Origin: Bacteroides sp.
GTDB lineage: Bacteria > Bacteroidota > Bacteroidia > Bacteroidales > Muribaculaceae
Length of the DNA: 64,000 nt
Direction of reading: 5' to 3'
Assembly: GCA_014802105.1 (NCBI GenBank)
Contig: JAAVCX010000031.1
Coordinates: forward strand, 23,421 to 87,420
Numbering within the stretch: the stretch's first letter is position 1; each line of letters opens with the position of its first letter. The notes beneath the pieces were generated by a model, which worked only from the letters and a program-made list of their open reading frames with translations, was not told the DNA's origin and ran no database searches. Made by a program: the position numbers and the translations under genes. Shown one piece after another: positions 62,767 through 64,000 of the stretch.

Positions 62767-62798
62767 CAAAGGTAGTAATTTATTCGGCCACACCCAAA
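62767..62798 (-). promoter_or_regulatory. Promoter of the GH28/CE7-like operon
   Basis: On the minus strand TTTG (62795-62798), 20 nt, TACCTTTG (62767-62774), 18 nt before the chosen GH28 start codon. Confidence 0.6.
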
Positions 62799-62835
62799 GA
62801 TCTCCCCCAAAAATCATGATCAGCAGATTATATGC

Positions 62836-63765
62836 TTATTTTAATGTGTCCGGGATAATTGTCTTGGCTGTCGGATGGAATATCGCGTTGTAGGAGGCCC
62901 GCAGTTTATATCGGAAAAATGGATTGCGTGTGAATATTATACCGAGTGTATAGATAGAAAGATGTATGGCATTTGAGATCACACGATTGACGAAGGAGGC
63001 GTGACGTCGCAGATAGATAGAACGCCCTTGCTCTTCGTAGTTTATAGTGATGGGATTGATCGGCTTGAAGTCGCACGATCCACCCTCGAGGTGAATGATC
63101 TTGGCCGTGGGCACAGAGGTGATTTTATAGCCTGCTTTCTCGACACGCCGGCACAGGTCGGTATCCTCATAGTACAGGAAGAAATCGCTGGAAAATCCTT
63201 CCAAAGAGTGAAAAAGAGAGGTTCGGATCATTATGTCGGCACCTGTGATAAACGGGATGTTTATCTCTTTGTCAGAAGTGTTGAAGTAGGCTCCGTTTCC
63301 ATAGATAATTTTAACCGGGATATTTCTGAGCAGGTCATTGACTTCATGAAGAAACCCGGGCGTGAAATGGCTGAGGGAGAAATTGGGCCTGAGGTCGGAG
63401 TTGTAAAGATTGCCGCCACAGATGCCTGTCTCGGGATGATCGTCAAGATAATCTGAGAGTATCTTGACGGCGTTGTTGATCAATAGTGTGTCGGGATTGA
63501 GTATAAACAGGTTGCGGCCACGTGCTATTTGGGCGGCTGCATTATTGGCCGGCCCAAAACCGACATTGGAAGGCAGCTGCAACAGGTGTATACGCTCGTC
63601 ACCGGCAGCTTCGATTACCTGTTCGAGCTGTTCGGTAGCGTTGTCGACTACTATTATCTCGTAGGATATATCCCTGACATGCCTGAAGATCGATCTGATG
63701 GAGTCGTTGATGAGGCGCGAAGTGTTGTAGTTGACAAATATGATGCTGACTGTCGGTGCTTGCAT
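62836..63765 (-). CDS. Family 2 glycosyltransferase, rhamnosyltransferase-like
   Basis: The 309-residue protein has a GT-A fold: VSIIFVNYNTSRLINDSIRS at the N-terminus, EIIVVDNAT, FGPANNAAAQIARGRNLFIL with the donor motif NPDTLL, GADIMIRTSLFHSLEGFSSD and the acceptor-side YYEDTDLCRRVEKAGYKI. No membrane span is obvious. Family members transfer rhamnose or other sugars to surface glycans; specificity cannot be read. It stands alone with its own promoter. Confidence 0.88.
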   Translation of the reverse strand: MQAPTVSIIFVNYNTSRLINDSIRSIFRHVRDISYEIIVVDNATEQLEQVIEAAGDERIHLLQLPSNVGFGPANNAAAQIARGRNLFILNPDTLLINNAVKILSDYLDDHPETGICGGNLYNSDLRPNFSLSHFTPGFLHEVNDLLRNIPVKIIYGNGAYFNTSDKEINIPFITGADIMIRTSLFHSLEGFSSDFFLYYEDTDLCRRVEKAGYKITSVPTAKIIHLEGGSCDFKPINPITINYEEQGRSIYLRRHASFVNRVISNAIHLSIYTLGIIFTRNPFFRYKLRASYNAIFHPTAKTIIPDTLK

Positions 63766-63796
63766 AGGGCGAGGGTAGGGTGGTGGGATGAGATTG

Positions 63797-63827
63797 CAAA
63801 GGTAAACAATTAGAGTGTAAAAGACAA
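63797..63827 (-). promoter_or_regulatory. Promoter of the glycosyltransferase gene
   Basis: On the minus strand TTG (63825-63827), 20 nt, TACCTTTG (63797-63804), 31 nt before the start codon. Confidence 0.5.
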
Positions 63828-63841
63828 CCTCGTATCATAAA

Positions 63842-63879
63842 AGAAAAGCACCTCAGCGTTAATGCTGAAGTGCTTTTCA
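63842..63879 (-). terminator. Terminator of tRNA-Leu
   Basis: AAAAGCACCTCAGC pairs with GCTGAAGTGCTTTT (one mismatch), followed on the minus strand by CTTTTAT after the stem. It lies just beyond the tRNA 3' end. Confidence 0.8.
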
Positions 63880-63882
63880 AGG

Positions 63883-63966
63883 TGTCCGAGATGAGATTCG
63901 AACTCACACAGCCTTTCGGCCACTACCCCCTCAAAGTAGCGTGTCTACCAATTCCACCACCCGGAC
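63883..63966 (-). tRNA. tRNA-Leu (anticodon GAG)
   Basis: The minus-strand sequence has acceptor stem GTCCGGG/CTCGGAC, a D-arm with GGTAGAC, anticodon stem CTACT/GGTAG with loop TTGAGGG (anticodon GAG), a long class II variable arm (GGCC-GAAA-GGC type) and a T-loop TTCGAAT. Discriminator A is as in tRNA-Leu. CCA is not encoded. Confidence 0.93.
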
Positions 63967-64000
63967 ATGGATGATAATGAGGGAAATCATTAGAGCGAAA

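Overview
The window looks like chromosomal DNA of a Bacteroidota member, most likely order Bacteroidales and plausibly the gut family Muribaculaceae (inference). The signs are a SusC/SusD/SusE-type outer-membrane set, several protein families largely confined to Bacteroidales (DUF3822, DUF4923, DUF4876, DUF6850, DUF4857), a Rho factor with a very long disordered insertion, almost no Shine-Dalgarno sequences, and many copies of the Bacteroidota -7 promoter box TAnnTTTG, often about 20 nt downstream of TTTG or TTG. Genes are densely packed on both strands. I see no prophage, insertion sequence, CRISPR array or rRNA operon. There are two tRNA genes, Pro(CGG) and Leu(GAG).

Layout. 1-5.9 kb: a SusC/SusD/SusE-like glycan-capture locus with no enzyme gene in view, closed by a strong terminator. 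6.1-14.7 kb (+ strand): housekeeping genes (DUF3822, rsmD, yqeY-like, serS, rbfA, a LolC/E-type permease, mannose-1-phosphate guanylyltransferase, Rel/SpoT). 14.8-20.4 kb (-): a CusCBA/CzcCBA-type metal efflux operon whose adaptor carries a large histidine-rich tail. 20.5-21.6 kb (-): a secreted protein with five 14-residue repeats. 21.8-26.9 kb (-): sppA, lpxK, purine nucleoside phosphorylase, thiL. 27.1-28.6 kb (-): glutamine synthetase, with a 198-bp folded element in its leader. 29.0-31.9 kb (+): M18 aminopeptidase and gpmI. 32.0-39.0 kb (-): an apparent operon of C69 dipeptidase, UvrD/PcrA helicase, nspC, a glycosyltransferase and radC. 39.2-42.7 kb (+): aquaporin, then UDP-glucose dehydrogenase followed by an unusual nucleotidyltransferase/GHMP-kinase-like fusion. 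43.0-46.1 kb: DUF4923 protein, ygbA-like protein and rho.

46.6-55.7 kb (+): a compact seven-gene operon made of a TonB-dependent receptor, a DUF4876 lipoprotein, a DUF6850 beta-barrel, an ABC ATPase with altered motifs, its permease, a DUF4857 membrane protein and a small lipoprotein with a CxxxCxH motif. It spans both membranes and is the best candidate here for an uncharacterised system. 55.9-64 kb: a secreted GH109-like protein, tRNA-Pro, a lipoprotein, an NhaD-type antiporter, a GH28/CE7-like pair (pectin-type substrates, inferred), a glycosyltransferase and tRNA-Leu.

The most unusual non-coding signal is a pair of about 197-bp intergenic elements (28663-28860 and 42744-42939). They share architecture and loop motifs, but their stems differ in sequence while staying paired. 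One lies in the predicted glutamine synthetase leader, and a shortened relative abuts the start codon of UDP-glucose dehydrogenase.
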